Shown piece by piece: positions 55,693 to 64,000 of a stretch of 64,000 nucleotides of DNA. Origin of the DNA: Robiginitalea aurantiaca (GTDB taxonomy: Bacteria; Bacteroidota; Bacteroidia; Flavobacteriales; Flavobacteriaceae); assembly GCF_030380815.1 (NCBI RefSeq), contig NZ_JAUDUY010000003.1:516431-580430 (forward strand), read 5' to 3'. A program made the translations under genes and the position numbers. Every line of letters begins with the position of its first letter. The stretch's first letter is position 1. The notes beneath the pieces are model-generated. The model saw nothing but the letters and a program-made list of their open reading frames with translations, was not told where the DNA came from and made no database searches.

Positions 55693-55723
55693 TAAAAAAA
55701 CCCGCCCTTTCGGGCAGGTTTTT
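55693..55723 (-). terminator. terminator of the 55747-61565 cluster
   Basis: On the minus strand ACCTGCCC, loop GAAA, GGGCGGGT with a run of seven T. It lies 24 bases past the stop of the 55747-56418 gene and ends the T9SS cluster. Confidence 0.88.
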
Positions 55724-55746
55724 AGGCGTTGGTTCCTGGTTCCTGA

Positions 55747-56418
55747 CTATAGGGCGTTCAGGTAATTGATGAGCTGCAAAAGCTCCTCTTCAGTTCTAAG
55801 CTTTAGCTTGTTCTTTTTGATGTAGTCCTGGGCCTCTTTTGAATCCAGGATTTTCTCGATATCCTTTTTCCTGAGCTTGATTTCCTTCGCCGGGCTGCCT
55901 TCGCGGGCCAGGTAATATCTGATGTCATCGTCAAACCTCGCCGGCTTATCGGTGGTATACGATGAGGTGGCGGGTTCAGCTTCCATAAAGACCTTTTTAT
56001 AGCGTTTCAGGAGTCGGGTCTCTCCTTCGTTCATTTGCACGAAATACCCTTTTGATGTGCCGGACCCCTTTTCATAGGACTCTATTTTAAACATTTCGCC
56101 TCCTACTTTTGCCCAGACATAATCCCGCATAAAAAGGGTAGAAATCCCATTATTCCCCTGGATTTGCATCTCGTCCTGGTAGGCGTTATAGCGCATCATC
56201 GCAGGATAGGGCTTTTCGTTTTCCGTATACACCATTCCGCTTACAAAATCATCCGTGAGATAGGGCGACCCTTCCAGGTTTGCGGGAAGATTGTCATTGA
56301 CGCCGCCGGACGTATTATTTCGCAGGTACTCCGAAGGGAGATCTAAACTTGTTGTCTGGGCGGAAAGTGATGCGGCCAAAGCAAGGCCAAGACCAAATAG
56401 CAAATATTTTTTATTCAT
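55747..56418 (-). CDS. hypothetical exported protein
   Basis: 223 residues. A signal peptide ending AASLSAQ is followed by a beta-rich region (YLTDDFVSGMVYTENEKPYPAM, MRYNAYQDEMQIQG) and a C-terminal helical, Lys-rich part (AKEIKLRKKDIEKIL, KLKLRTEEELLQLINYLNAL). Similar proteins are common in flavobacteria as uncharacterised secreted proteins. It sits 63 bases after the lipoprotein gene in the T9SS cluster and shares its terminator. Confidence 0.6.
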   Translation of the reverse strand: MNKKYLLFGLGLALAASLSAQTTSLDLPSEYLRNNTSGGVNDNLPANLEGSPYLTDDFVSGMVYTENEKPYPAMMRYNAYQDEMQIQGNNGISTLFMRDYVWAKVGGEMFKIESYEKGSGTSKGYFVQMNEGETRLLKRYKKVFMEAEPATSSYTTDKPARFDDDIRYYLAREGSPAKEIKLRKKDIEKILDSKEAQDYIKKNKLKLRTEEELLQLINYLNAL

Positions 56419-56481
56419 TTTAAAGGTTTAAAAGATTCATATTGGTAAAAGCAAAAATTATACCGGGTTTGAGGTCCTGTG

Positions 56482-57204
56482 TTATTCGACTCTGAATACA
56501 AAAACTTCCGAATTGGTGACGTTTTCGGCTGAATCTATTGTCGCAACTTGCCAGTAATAAGTGTTACCGGACTGCACATTTGTTTCCAAAGTCGATCCGG
56601 TAATTCCGGTTTCCAACAACGGAGGCGGATTCTCCGTGCCGAAGGAAATCGTATATCTACTGATATCGTTGTCCACATCAGCCCCGCTCCATTCCAGGAC
56701 TACCGTGGGAGTCGTGCTGAGCGTTGCACCCCTTGTGGGCGCTACGGCCTGAGCAGGGAAAGGGGCGTAATTGCTTATTCCCGGACCTGCGTTGAAAAAT
56801 CTCCAGGTAGGGCTGCTGGCAGTTTCAGAAGTGCCGTTCGCCCGGGATACCACAAACCACTCGTAGGGAACGCCCCTGAGCAATAGGACAGGGGACGAAG
56901 TTCCGGTGCTGCTGGTCACTGAGGTTGTCCCGGAATTGAGGTTCCTGAGGTTTATCTGATAGCTATCCGTGTTTTGGGAGGCATTCCATTGAAATACGAC
57001 CTGACTCTGGGTCGGGCTTATTACATCTCCTTCCGTACATTCGGAATTATTGTCCGGAAATACCAGCGAAGTGGCTGAAGGGGCCGGGATGGGGTCGGGA
57101 TCTCCTCCGCCATCTCCACCACCGTTACTATCACCACCACAGGAAAGGAATAGGAATGTAATTCCTGCGAGCAGGAAAGTCGCTGTAAAATTTAATCGGT
57201 TCAT
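56482..57204 (-). CDS. fibronectin type III-like lipoprotein
   Basis: 240 residues. A lipobox ending ITFLFLSC is followed by a Gly/Asp-rich linker ([18 protein letters not shown]) and two fibronectin type III-like repeats, each with the W-x-S-A core strand ([18 protein letters not shown] and [21 protein letters not shown]) and the closing [22 protein letters not shown]. It is anchored at the surface or in the outer membrane. Its ATG overlaps the stop of the giant T9SS protein (ATGA), so the two are translationally coupled and probably work together. Confidence 0.75.
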   Translation of the reverse strand: MNRLNFTATFLLAGITFLFLSCGGDSNGGGDGGGDPDPIPAPSATSLVFPDNNSECTEGDVISPTQSQVVFQWNASQNTDSYQINLRNLNSGTTSVTSSTGTSSPVLLLRGVPYEWFVVSRANGTSETASSPTWRFFNAGPGISNYAPFPAQAVAPTRGATLSTTPTVVLEWSGADVDNDISRYTISFGTENPPPLLETGITGSTLETNVQSGNTYYWQVATIDSAENVTNSEVFVFRVE

Positions 57205-60200
57205 CTCTTGATGATTTTATAACTGTATAATTGCTCCAGGTGGGTCACATTGAGGAGGTAGACTCCTTTGGCAAAACCATCCATATTAATTCGGATTTCA
57301 CCCTTATTGATCACCACTTCTTTATTCAGAAGGCTGCTTCCGGTGATGGAGAACATACGAACCCGGATTTTAGCCCCGTCTTCAGCAGGAACAAAAACCC
57401 TCAGATCGCCCGTATCAATCGGATTCGGCAGGGCAATGGGCTGTTCTGTAAGGTTTATCGACTGCGTATAGATACCCTGGCATTCCTGATCCGTGCGAAC
57501 CTCCAACTGGTTTACAGGTCGATCCAGTTTTAGCGTAATCTGGGAGGCGGTCGTCTGGTACCGCTGACCATTCAAAAGGATGCTGTACTGTTTGCCTCCT
57601 TTTAAATCCAGGGTAATCTCTTTTCCAAGGGTACTGACCTTACCACTGACAGACAGATCTTCAGGCTCAGGGACCTCCAGATCATAGCAGACCTCAAAAT
57701 CGGGTTCTCCCGAAACTGTAAGGCATAGGGTATAGGTCCCGGAATTCAGATTTTCAAAATCAGTGTTTGCCGTAAACTCCTTTGTGTCGTTTACCCCTTC
57801 TCCACTAAGCGTGGCAATATAGTCCAGGGTTTCGGATGCCTCAATGGTAATACTCCCATTGTTGGAGGAGCGACAACTTTCTCCCTGTGTCTGGACCAGA
57901 AAGTTTGTTGCGGGGAGGGTAAAGACCGGACAGCCGTCCAGGCCAACAACAACTCCCGCTTCCGTACCCGGACAATTGTCCAGGTCATTCGGAACCCCGT
58001 CATTGTCTTCATCTTCATCGCATACATCGCCTACGCCATCACTATCGGCGTCTTCTTGTCCGGGATTGGCAGTTTTTGGACAGTTGTCCTGCACATCAGG
58101 GATACCGTCGTTATCATCGTCCGGATCACATAAGTCTCCAAGGCCGTCCCCGTCGTTATCCGCCTGGTCGGCATTGGCCACAAGCGGGCAATTGTCATCC
58201 GCATCCAAAATCCCATCGTTGTCATCGTCCTCGTCGTCTTCAAACCCGGTGAGTGAAAGGTCATCGATCACCACGCCTTCTTCGTTCTCCAGGGGATCTG
58301 AATGAAATACAATGCGGAAGACCACATCGGTTTCCCGGGTTAAATCCGGTTCGCCCAGGGCCGCATTTGCTACAAAATCATAGGCATATTCTGTCAGCGT
58401 GGCGTTGGTCCCGGTCCATTGGGCCCCCGGACAATTCTGACAGTCATCAGCAGCCCCGGAACTTTCGTTTGTCCGGTCACTGGTATACCAGTTTGGCTGG
58501 CTGTTTACGGAACCCAGCACGCTCCAGGTACTTCCCTGATCCGTGGAATATTGCACATAAACAATGTCAAAATCCTGTTCCAGTTCATAGGCCATCTGAA
58601 ACCGCAAAACCGGTGCCAAAACTTCTGACAGATCGTAGCATGGGGTAAACAAATACGCCTTTATCCCATCCCCGTGGTTCCCATCGAGATTGGTGCCGTA
58701 AACTTCTGTGCCGGAAGCCGCCTGGTTCAGCACAGTTCCCGAAGGAATGCCCTTTTCCCAGAGTACAGCATCCTCACCTTCATTAAAGGTCAGCAATGCG
58801 GTCCCGGCCCCTTCAAAGTCATTTGTTTCATTGGCGACATCGGCTTCATTGATGTAGAAGGTATGGGTGACTGCATTGTTGTCAGCGAAGGTATCGCCAT
58901 CTACAGTAACACGAACCTCTAGTTGGACTTCCCCAATTTGGGAAATACTTACTGAAGGCAGACTGATCTCCGTAGCTTGTCCGTTCTGAAGGCTAAGGGT
59001 TTCCGTTATTGGATTTTGATCATCCCCATTGATGGAATACGCGATTTCAACTTCTGTTATGGGGTTGATCCCGTTGTTCTCAACGGTGATCTCCGGGACG
59101 AAGCTTCCGCATAATACAGCCCCGTTGGCCGGACTCAGGCTTGACAACCGGATGTCATCGTCAGGTATTTGAACCGGGATAGGAGACTGCCATACCCCCC
59201 GTCCATATGTACTGGCAGTAATAATTTCGTCGTCCAGGGTAATTTCCAAATCACTGACAGCTGTACTGGGTAAACCTTGAAAATAGGGTTCCCACTGCGG
59301 GTCAGTTTCTGCGGCCTCGGCGGCTGCAATTATGGCGTCGTCTATGCGATAAACCCCTAAACTGGTGCCCACATAGACTGGATTATCGGTATGCCTTCCC
59401 TGATGTACGATTGCAAAAAGTGCCTGATCTTCGGGCAGATCAAAGGTGTAGTCTATTTCTCTCCCGGCATCCCCGCTCGCTGAAACCGGAACTTTCCAGA
59501 CCTTGCGCTGGGTATCGCTCAACTGCCTGCTTTGACGGATGCCTACGCGAAGCGAGGTGATCACATAAATGGCTGAGCCATCGTCGGTGTCCACTGCAAT
59601 GTCTGAAATGGTAAAATCTGCGTTAAAAAATGCCCTGAAGGTCTCACCCCCGTCATCGCTTCGATACACAAAAGTGTCTTCGGCCGCATACAATACCTCC
59701 GGGTTGGTGGGATCGACGATCAGGTCTTCCAATACATCTCCCTGATCCGTACCTCCAAAATCATTGGTGGAAACTTTTTCCCAGCTGTTGCCCATGAGTT
59801 TATATACCCCATCAAAACCAGCGTATACCGACCCGTCACCGCCTATGGCCAGTGGTGTAATCCAGTTGCCATTCAGCAGGTTGCCCTGCCCATCCCGGGG
59901 TGGCCGGACCACTCCGATGGACTGGCCTGAGTCCGAGGAGATATTCAGGGTACCTCCAAACTGGGTAAATCCGTATACGAGGTTATCATTATTCGGGTCG
60001 ATCACATTATCCATGCCGTCTCCCCCGTGGTAACCATTCCAATTCCCCTGATTTAAGATCTGTCCCCCGTTGTCCTGCAGGCCCCCGATCATTTTGGTGG
60101 CATCTTTTGGCGAGACGGTTAATTTGTAAAACTGCCCGATAGCCATTCCGTTGGTCACGTCCCTGAAAGTGCTTCCTGCATTTTCAGAGATGTAAATCCC

Positions 60201-61565
60201 GCCATCAGTACCGGCAAAGAGCCTGTTGTTGAAAAATTTTAGGGTATGGATGTCTGCATGCGTATAGGAATCATCATTGATAAACCACTCACTGAGTTTG
60301 AACCAATTGTCGCCCCCACTGGTACTCTTCCATACATTGAGGCAGCCCATGTATAACTCATTCGCATTGGTGGGGGAAACTTCCAGTGCCAGGTCAAACC
60401 ATGCCTGGGAAGACTCCATGATGTTCGTGGTGTTTGGACTTTCGTCAAAGGTTACCCCGCTATCTTCTGATTTGTACAGACCCTGAAAAGTGAAATTCTG
60501 GCTGCTGGTATTGGCCGCAAGGACATAAAGGAATTCGGGATTCGCCGGGGTGACGCCCAGGACGACCCTCCCGGCCGAAGTAGGAAGCACCCCGTCTTCA
60601 TCTAATACCGCATCAAAATCGCCCCCTCCATTTGTAGATTTATAAAAGGCAGTAGCATTTCCACGGCCGCCAATATGGGCATTGGCAACGGCGTAAACGG
60701 TGTTCGGATCACCGGGTTTGAGTTTAAAGTCTGAAATATACCCGGTCTGAACTCTGTCAAACGTGTTTCCTGCATCTGTAGACTTATACAATCCACTGCT
60801 CGTGCCTACCCATATGATATTTGAATTGGTGGGGTCGATCACCACTTCATTCATCAGGGAATTCTCATTGGTATTCGATGGGTTCAGTCCGGTTTCATTC
60901 CAGGATTGTCCCCCATCTGTACTCTTAAAAACACCTATGCTGTAGGAATCCGCTGCATCATCATCTCCTGTGGTGATGTAAATGGTATTTGAGTTGTTCG
61001 GGTCTATCGCAATTCCGGATATACCAATTTGTGGGAAATCATCGAACAGGTTGTTCCAGCTCCCTCCGGCATTTGTCGATTTCCAGATGCCGCCGGCCGG
61101 GGCACCTGCATACCAAATGTCTGGGTTGTTCGGATCAACAGCTATGGCATTTATCCTTCCGGTTCCGGGAAGTCTTCCAGAGAATACTCCGACATCCACA
61201 GGGCCAACCGTATTCCAGTCGGCAACGGGATTTGGATCTTTACCCGCCAGGTTTTGTTTTGATTTCCAGCTATCCCAAAGTTGTTTGGAAGTGGGCAGAT
61301 TACCCTGTTGGTCCGCCAGGTAGCTCCAATAAAATTCCCAGCGCTTCATGGGCTTATATCCACTTCCCTTTTTAGACCGATCCCGATCTTTCCAGTACGA
61401 CTGCAGTGCTTGCTGATATTCTATCAGGTTGATCGCTTTGCCTGGGGAATTCGAAAAAATAGGGGATATGCCATTCTCATCCTGAAGAGAAGGTGCGTTT
61501 TGGTCCGATTGGGCGAATAGCACCCCCCCTGCCAAAAGGCAGCATAGCATTAGGAACCGGTTCAT
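57201..61565 (-). CDS. T9SS type A cargo protein with sortilin-like propellers and thrombospondin type 3 repeats
   Basis: A 1454-residue secreted surface protein. Signal peptide ending GVLFAQ; residues about 115-810 are sortilin/BNR-type beta-propellers with many Asp-box motifs ([16 protein letters not shown]). About 815-910 is a CARDB-like beta sandwich ([17 protein letters not shown]). About 920-1100 is a MAM/jelly-roll-like domain ([22 protein letters not shown]). About 1105-1210 holds calcium-binding thrombospondin type 3 repeats ([13 protein letters not shown]). About 1370-1454 is the type IX sorting domain ([13 protein letters not shown], then [16 protein letters not shown]). It probably acts in adhesion or surface binding. 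Followed by an overlapping lipoprotein gene. Confidence 0.9.
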   Translation of the reverse strand: MNRFLMLCCLLAGGVLFAQSDQNAPSLQDENGISPIFSNSPGKAINLIEYQQALQSYWKDRDRSKKGSGYKPMKRWEFYWSYLADQQGNLPTSKQLWDSWKSKQNLAGKDPNPVADWNTVGPVDVGVFSGRLPGTGRINAIAVDPNNPDIWYAGAPAGGIWKSTNAGGSWNNLFDDFPQIGISGIAIDPNNSNTIYITTGDDDAADSYSIGVFKSTDGGQSWNETGLNPSNTNENSLMNEVVIDPTNSNIIWVGTSSGLYKSTDAGNTFDRVQTGYISDFKLKPGDPNTVYAVANAHIGGRGNATAFYKSTNGGGDFDAVLDEDGVLPTSAGRVVLGVTPANPEFLYVLAANTSSQNFTFQGLYKSEDSGVTFDESPNTTNIMESSQAWFDLALEVSPTNANELYMGCLNVWKSTSGGDNWFKLSEWFINDDSYTHADIHTLKFFNNRLFAGTDGGIYISENAGSTFRDVTNGMAIGQFYKLTVSPKDATKMIGGLQDNGGQILNQGNWNGYHGGDGMDNVIDPNNDNLVYGFTQFGGTLNISSDSGQSIGVVRPPRDGQGNLLNGNWITPLAIGGDGSVYAGFDGVYKLMGNSWEKVSTNDFGGTDQGDVLEDLIVDPTNPEVLYAAEDTFVYRSDDGGETFRAFFNADFTISDIAVDTDDGSAIYVITSLRVGIRQSRQLSDTQRKVWKVPVSASGDAGREIDYTFDLPEDQALFAIVHQGRHTDNPVYVGTSLGVYRIDDAIIAAAEAAETDPQWEPYFQGLPSTAVSDLEITLDDEIITASTYGRGVWQSPIPVQIPDDDIRLSSLSPANGAVLCGSFVPEITVENNGINPITEVEIAYSINGDDQNPITETLSLQNGQATEISLPSVSISQIGEVQLEVRVTVDGDTFADNNAVTHTFYINEADVANETNDFEGAGTALLTFNEGEDAVLWEKGIPSGTVLNQAASGTEVYGTNLDGNHGDGIKAYLFTPCYDLSEVLAPVLRFQMAYELEQDFDIVYVQYSTDQGSTWSVLGSVNSQPNWYTSDRTNESSGAADDCQNCPGAQWTGTNATLTEYAYDFVANAALGEPDLTRETDVVFRIVFHSDPLENEEGVVIDDLSLTGFEDDEDDDNDGILDADDNCPLVANADQADNDGDGLGDLCDPDDDNDGIPDVQDNCPKTANPGQEDADSDGVGDVCDEDEDNDGVPNDLDNCPGTEAGVVVGLDGCPVFTLPATNFLVQTQGESCRSSNNGSITIEASETLDYIATLSGEGVNDTKEFTANTDFENLNSGTYTLCLTVSGEPDFEVCYDLEVPEPEDLSVSGKVSTLGKEITLDLKGGKQYSILLNGQRYQTTASQITLKLDRPVNQLEVRTDQECQGIYTQSINLTEQPIALPNPIDTGDLRVFVPAEDGAKIRVRMFSITGSSLLNKEVVINKGEIRINMDGFAKGVYLLNVTHLEQLYSYKIIKR

Positions 61566-61702
61566 AACAATTTTTTTATAAAGATGCTGAAAAATCAGGA
61601 GTTTTTCAATTTTTGACGTTCATCAATCGCTTATTTAAGATAAGATTTTCAGTGATCCTCCAGTCATTGTTTACGCGTTGCATCGGGCTTTTGTGAAATC
61701 TG

Positions 61703-61731
61703 TTGCAATCTGAACAAAAAAAGTACCTTTG
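61703..61731 (+). promoter_or_regulatory. promoter of the putative porin gene
   Basis: TTG (61703-61705), an 18-base spacer and TACCTTTG (61724-61731). The start of transcription would be near 61734, only a few bases before the ATG at 61740. Confidence 0.6.
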
Positions 61732-61739
61732 CCTCGAAG

Positions 61740-63731
61740 ATGTCCACTATGCGGTCCTTACTTGTGCTCCTGATTCTGCTCTTTGGTCTTTCCGTCTCTG
61801 GACAGGAGGATGTTCGGCCCTCCAGTCGAAAACAGGATACCAGCAGATTAAAGAAAAGAGCTTTCAACCCTGAAAAATCAGAAGATCCGGCGGATACCCT
61901 CACCATCAAGGACTATAAGATAATTTCGCATGCCAGGGATACAACCTATCTGGATACTTCCCTGACCATACAAAAAGAGTATAGGTACAATTACCTTCGA
62001 CGTGACGATTTTGAACTGATGCCTTTTTCAAATATCGGCCAGCCCTATAACCGGCTGGGAGTCAATTTGAATAAGGTAAAATGGTACCCACAGATCGGGG
62101 CCCGGGCACGCCATTTCAATTATTACGAAATCGAAGATATCTCCTATTATAATGTCGCGACACCCATGACGGAGCTGTTCTTTAAAACGACCCTCGAAAG
62201 GGGGCAGCTCCTGGATGCAGTGCTGACGTTCAACACCTCACGCAGGCTAAATTTTTCCATTGCCTATAAGGGCTTCCGCTCCCTGGGTAAATACAGGGAG
62301 GACGAAATGACCTCCGGGAATTTTCGCACGACCTTAAATTACAGTACCGAAAATGGCCTGTACCGAATGAGGACGCACTATGTGAGCCAGGATATACGGG
62401 GTCAGGAAAATGGTGGGCTTCTGAATAAAGAAGACCAGTTCGAATCCGGCAATCCGGACTTTACGGATCGTTCCAGAGTAGATGTGCGTTTCCGAAATGT
62501 GACCAACAGGGTCAATGGCAAGCGCTTTTTTCTGGACCATCAGCTGCGGCTCCTTGGGGGCAGGAAGGACAGTATTTCCCGTCGCGGCAGCCTGAACCTG
62601 GGGCACCAGTTCAGCTATGAGTCGAAGTATTATCAATACATACAGTCGGATAACAATAACGAGTACTTTGGTGAACTGATTTTTCAGCCTGTGGATGACA
62701 AGGCCTTCCTCAAGACGTACTACAATGAACTTCGACTTGGGCTTGAAAACAGAGTTCTGGGTAATCTTGTGGCGAAAGTGAGCCTGTTTAACTACAGTTA
62801 TTATTTTACGAGTATTATACAGACTCCGGATGTGATTATTCCGAATCGGTTAACTGGCGAAGAACTGGTCGGGGGTGCCGAATGGAAGAAGGACTTCGGA
62901 CCTTTTCGGATTCAGGCAGATGGAGGTATAGGACTGTCCGGTGACCTCACAGGATCGTTCCTGGACGCCAGTATAGAAGTGCCCATTCGGGATAAGCATG
63001 TATTTACCGCTGGGATTCATCACTCTGCCCGAAAGCCTGATTTCAATTTCCTGCTCTATCAGTCCGATTATCTGAATTACAATTGGGATAACAGCGGGGT
63101 TTTTGAGAACGAACAGGTTCAGAGCCTGTTTGGGAGATTTGCTTCAGATACATGGGGGACCCTGGAAGGGCAACTGAGTTCTGTAGAGAATTACACCTAT
63201 TTCAGGTCCGTTGCGGATTCTGATGCCATCGAGGAAGGAGAGGAAAGAAGTTTCATCCGACCTTTTCAGGAATCCTCGCGGATCAACCACTTGAGGATTA
63301 AATACGAGAAAGAATTCAAGTGGCGGAAATGGGCGCTGAACAATACATTGCTATATCAGGAGGTAGATCAGCCGGATAATGTTTTGAACCTCCCCAGCCT
63401 GATTACCCGCAATACACTTTATTTCTCCAGTGATGTCTTTAAGAAGGCCATGTTCATTCAAACCGGGATTACCTTCAAATATTTTACATCGTATTATACG
63501 GATGGCTATAATCCACTTATGGCTGAGTTTTATGTACAGGACCGGGAGGAGAATGGAAATTTCCCCCTCCTTGATTTCTTTATAAATGCACGGATCCGAC
63601 AGGCGCGGATCTATTTCAAACTGGAGCACTTCAATTCGCCGTTTTCTGAGAGCCGTTTTTATGCAGCTCCCGATTATCCCTACCGCGATTTTGTGATCCG
63701 GTTCGGATTGGTTTGGAACTTCTTTTCTTAA
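61740..63731 (+). CDS. putative porin (outer membrane beta-barrel)
   Basis: A 663-residue outer membrane protein of the Bacteroidota putative porin family. Signal peptide ending LSVSGQ; mature N-terminus is polar and charged, then DDFELMPFSNIGQPYNRLGV leads into alternating strand-like stretches throughout, ending in RDFVIRFGLVWNFFS with the C-terminal aromatic residue typical of BAM substrates. It has no TonB box and is not a SusC protein. The ATG at 61740 is used; a second ATG at 61749 (MRSLL) gives an equally good signal and a longer leader. Function and solute are unknown. Confidence 0.8.
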   Translation: MSTMRSLLVLLILLFGLSVSGQEDVRPSSRKQDTSRLKKRAFNPEKSEDPADTLTIKDYKIISHARDTTYLDTSLTIQKEYRYNYLRRDDFELMPFSNIGQPYNRLGVNLNKVKWYPQIGARARHFNYYEIEDISYYNVATPMTELFFKTTLERGQLLDAVLTFNTSRRLNFSIAYKGFRSLGKYREDEMTSGNFRTTLNYSTENGLYRMRTHYVSQDIRGQENGGLLNKEDQFESGNPDFTDRSRVDVRFRNVTNRVNGKRFFLDHQLRLLGGRKDSISRRGSLNLGHQFSYESKYYQYIQSDNNNEYFGELIFQPVDDKAFLKTYYNELRLGLENRVLGNLVAKVSLFNYSYYFTSIIQTPDVIIPNRLTGEELVGGAEWKKDFGPFRIQADGGIGLSGDLTGSFLDASIEVPIRDKHVFTAGIHHSARKPDFNFLLYQSDYLNYNWDNSGVFENEQVQSLFGRFASDTWGTLEGQLSSVENYTYFRSVADSDAIEEGEERSFIRPFQESSRINHLRIKYEKEFKWRKWALNNTLLYQEVDQPDNVLNLPSLITRNTLYFSSDVFKKAMFIQTGITFKYFTSYYTDGYNPLMAEFYVQDREENGNFPLLDFFINARIRQARIYFKLEHFNSPFSESRFYAAPDYPYRDFVIRFGLVWNFFS

Positions 63732-63894
63732 AAGTCTGCTTTTTTCTTCGCTTTTTTGGTTCTCTGAAAATGAACGCCTACTGCCCTGAAGGTTTTTAAT
63801 TGCTTTTTCTTTAGCAAAAATCAAAATGTAAACCTTTATAAATCAATCGTATAAAAGTTTGGCAAAGTTTTATGTGATTTTTTTTCGAAAAGGG

Positions 63895-63926
63895 TTTGTG
63901 GAAGCAAAAAACCCTCTTTATATTTG
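63895..63926 (+). promoter_or_regulatory. strong promoter at the window end, probably of an rRNA operon
   Basis: TTTG (63895-63898), a 20-base spacer and TATATTTG (63919-63926) are the ideal Bacteroidota promoter. No protein-coding frame follows to the window end; the downstream stretch includes AAGTTCATTGACATACTGAC near 63967-63986, which resembles the leader seen before 16S rRNA genes in Bacteroidota. The rRNA inference cannot be tested inside the window. Confidence 0.55.
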
Positions 63927-64000
63927 CACCCGCTTTTCGAGGGAACTTGAGGGGTGTTTTAAGAGAAGTTCATTGACATACTGACAGACAGCGTAGCTCT

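Noticed and set aside
57900..58250. Periodic Asp-rich sequence as a possible CRISPR or repeat array
   Set aside because: It is coding sequence for thrombospondin type 3 repeats; no spacer-repeat structure and no cas genes.

Overview
The window looks like a chromosomal segment of a marine Flavobacteriaceae bacterium (phylum Bacteroidota). Four things point there: a SusC/SusD pair, a type IX secretion sorting domain, many lipoproteins with Bacteroidota-type lipoboxes, and promoters of the Bacteroidota type (TTTG or TTG, about 20 bases, then TAnnTTTG). The base composition is near-balanced, which is high for the family. The Robiginitalea/Muriicola/Zeaxanthinibacter side of the family is my guess, not something the sequence proves. 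I see no insertion sequence, prophage, integrase, CRISPR array or toxin-antitoxin pair.

Layout. 0-2.7 kb: the 3' part of a TolC-type efflux gene, a CPXCG zinc-binding miniprotein, a lipoprotein and an RDD membrane protein. 2.7-18 kb: mostly single-gene units, including a metallophosphoesterase lipoprotein, a formylglycine-generating enzyme (FGE) with a lipoprotein signal, an MFS transporter, a flavin reductase, CIA30, DUF2490 and DUF502 proteins, a cysteine-type sulfatase lipoprotein, an orphan Tat-exported molybdopterin oxidoreductase, a GNAT acetyltransferase and an alpha/beta hydrolase. 18-18.6 kb: an initiator tRNA-Met with promoter and terminator, next to a structured block rich in inverted repeats. 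18.6-31.2 kb: a housekeeping stretch with an alanine/sodium symporter, era, a NeuD-like acyltransferase, der, the M23 peptidase-MerR-LemA-TPM-TPM operon, alaS, a GSCFA protein and a DUF4230 protein. 31.2-38.3 kb: aromatic amino acid hydroxylase, DUF4136 lipoprotein, DUF5522 miniprotein, a small membrane HExxH protein, a PLP desulfhydrase, a glucosaminidase-LysM protein, hemL and two small exported or membrane proteins. 38.4-49.7 kb: a large met-zincin protease, an SLC13-type symporter, lysS with a C-terminal extension, a DUF302-like protein, a zinc-ribbon/YqaE overlap, lipB, a beta-propeller lipoprotein and rnhB. 49.7-55.4 kb: a susC-susD-lipoprotein operon with a LacI-type operator upstream. 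55.7-61.6 kb: a minus-strand cluster led by a 1454-residue T9SS cargo protein and an overlapping lipoprotein gene. 61.7-64 kb: a putative porin, then a strong promoter with no gene following before the window ends, probably the start of an rRNA operon.

How the genes fit together. The exported FGE carries both catalytic cysteines, and the CxPxR sulfatase about 6 kb away is also a lipoprotein, so sulfatase maturation outside the cytoplasm is a reasonable hypothesis. The SusCD operon, the T9SS cargo and its lipoprotein neighbour, the metalloprotease, the sulfatase and the dicarboxylate-type symporter fit an organism that degrades polymers at its surface. There is no glycoside hydrolase or polysaccharide lyase here, so the SusCD substrate cannot be named. 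I found no convincing new defence or mobile system. The most unusual items are the exported FGE-sulfatase pairing, the out-of-frame zinc-ribbon/YqaE overlap, the hairpin block beside tRNA-fMet and the minimal membrane HExxH protein. Several small genes (54-56 codons) were read directly from the sequence.
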